Source of the DNA: Chrysopilus asiliformis
Lineage: Eukaryota; Arthropoda; Insecta; Diptera; Rhagionidae
NCBI GenBank assembly: GCA_964034945.1
Contig: OZ035960.1
Coordinates: forward strand, 82,088,148-82,152,147
Direction of reading: 5' to 3'
DNA: 64,000 nucleotides
Positions 63,979 through 64,000 of this stretch are shown here, one piece after another. The number at the start of each line of letters is the position of its first letter. The first letter of the stretch is position 1. The notes under the pieces are model-generated. The model ran no database searches, was not told the origin of the DNA, and saw only the letters and a program-made list of their open reading frames with translations. Made by a program: the position numbers and the translations under genes.

Positions 63979-64000
63979 ACAAAATTAGCCTGAGAAGATT

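Larger units (their letters stand above)
60783..64000 (+). mobile_element. piggyBac element, left end and transposase; right terminus outside the window
   Basis: Starts after TTAA (60783-60786) with CCCTAATCCGC and a near-palindrome GTGTCTTTGAGACAC. A second, better-matched copy of this end motif lies inside at 60976-61009. Its inverted match lies at 63945-63978 (GGTGTCT...AGACACC then GCCTGCGTGGATTAAGG). The inverted pair 60976/63945 is therefore subterminal, and the true right end with TTAA probably lies a few hundred bases beyond 64000. The element carries a transposase with lesions and two nested insertions. It interrupts E5 protease. Confidence 0.87.

Noticed and set aside
1..64000. CRISPR arrays, bacterial operons, rRNA or tRNA genes, and host genes
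   Set aside because: None seen. Repeats are transposon-type, tRNA-like matches are only primer sites, and all long frames belong to transposable elements.

Overview
The window is AT-rich arthropod (probably insect) repeat DNA: a stack of nested transposable elements with no host gene I can recognise. Env-bearing Ty3/gypsy elements with a 17.6/297-like primer site, PHD-type and other LINEs, piggyBac and short TTAA-flanked inverted-repeat elements point to an insect. The species cannot be named from the sequence.

Layout. (1) 1-1358: AT-rich non-coding DNA ending in a hAT-like terminus. (2) 1359-18906: gypsy element E1 (+). Its parts are a 5'-truncated LTR, primer site, frameshifted gag, protease and start of RT, a reversed LINE fragment in place of RT/RNase H, integrase, an antisense ORF, an env tail and a 3' LTR carrying a TTAA-flanked MITE. 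Inside E1 sits V1 (8300-16092, -), a complete env-bearing element with intact gag, pol and env and two 399-bp LTRs that look identical. (3) 18907-29830: element M2 (-). Its gag/pol junction is split by element EG (22114-28657, +), which has identical 244-bp LTRs, a 4-bp target duplication and open gag and pol. E1 cuts M2 off within integrase. (4) 29831-31540: unclassified DNA. (5) 31540-42120: element E3 pieces. These are an RT/RNase H fragment (-) with a stuttered duplication, a second antisense ORF (-), a decayed env (+) and an LTR split by LINE L1x (37490-41951). (6) 42120-54305: element E6 (-) and the LTR and leader of element E5 (+). About 7.7 kb (38896-46579) is repeated in tandem at 46593-54305. 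(7) 54295-60782: E5 gag and start of pol, with a full-length LINE (55010-59236, both ORFs open) inside gag. (8) 60783-64000: a degenerate piggyBac with two smaller nested elements. It interrupts E5 protease and runs to the window end.

Three points stand out. First, two antisense ORFs (16106-16483 and 33524-33907) encode 125- and 127-residue proteins that align without gaps over about 80 residues. Both lie just upstream of an env on the opposite strand, which suggests a conserved antisense gene in this gypsy lineage. Second, LINE L1x has ORF1 and ORF2 in one frame, separated by a single UAA followed by CAA UUA, the known readthrough context. The endonuclease starts directly after the stop, before any usable ATG. 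Third, E1 has LTRs that look identical although its interior is heavily broken, as expected of a defective element mobilised in trans.

Inferred order of events: M2 is old and was hit independently by E1 and EG; V1 landed in E1 and the MITE in its 3' LTR. L1x inserted into the E3 LTR before the tandem duplication. E5 was broken by its LINE and by piggyBac, and piggyBac was then hit by its own MITEs.
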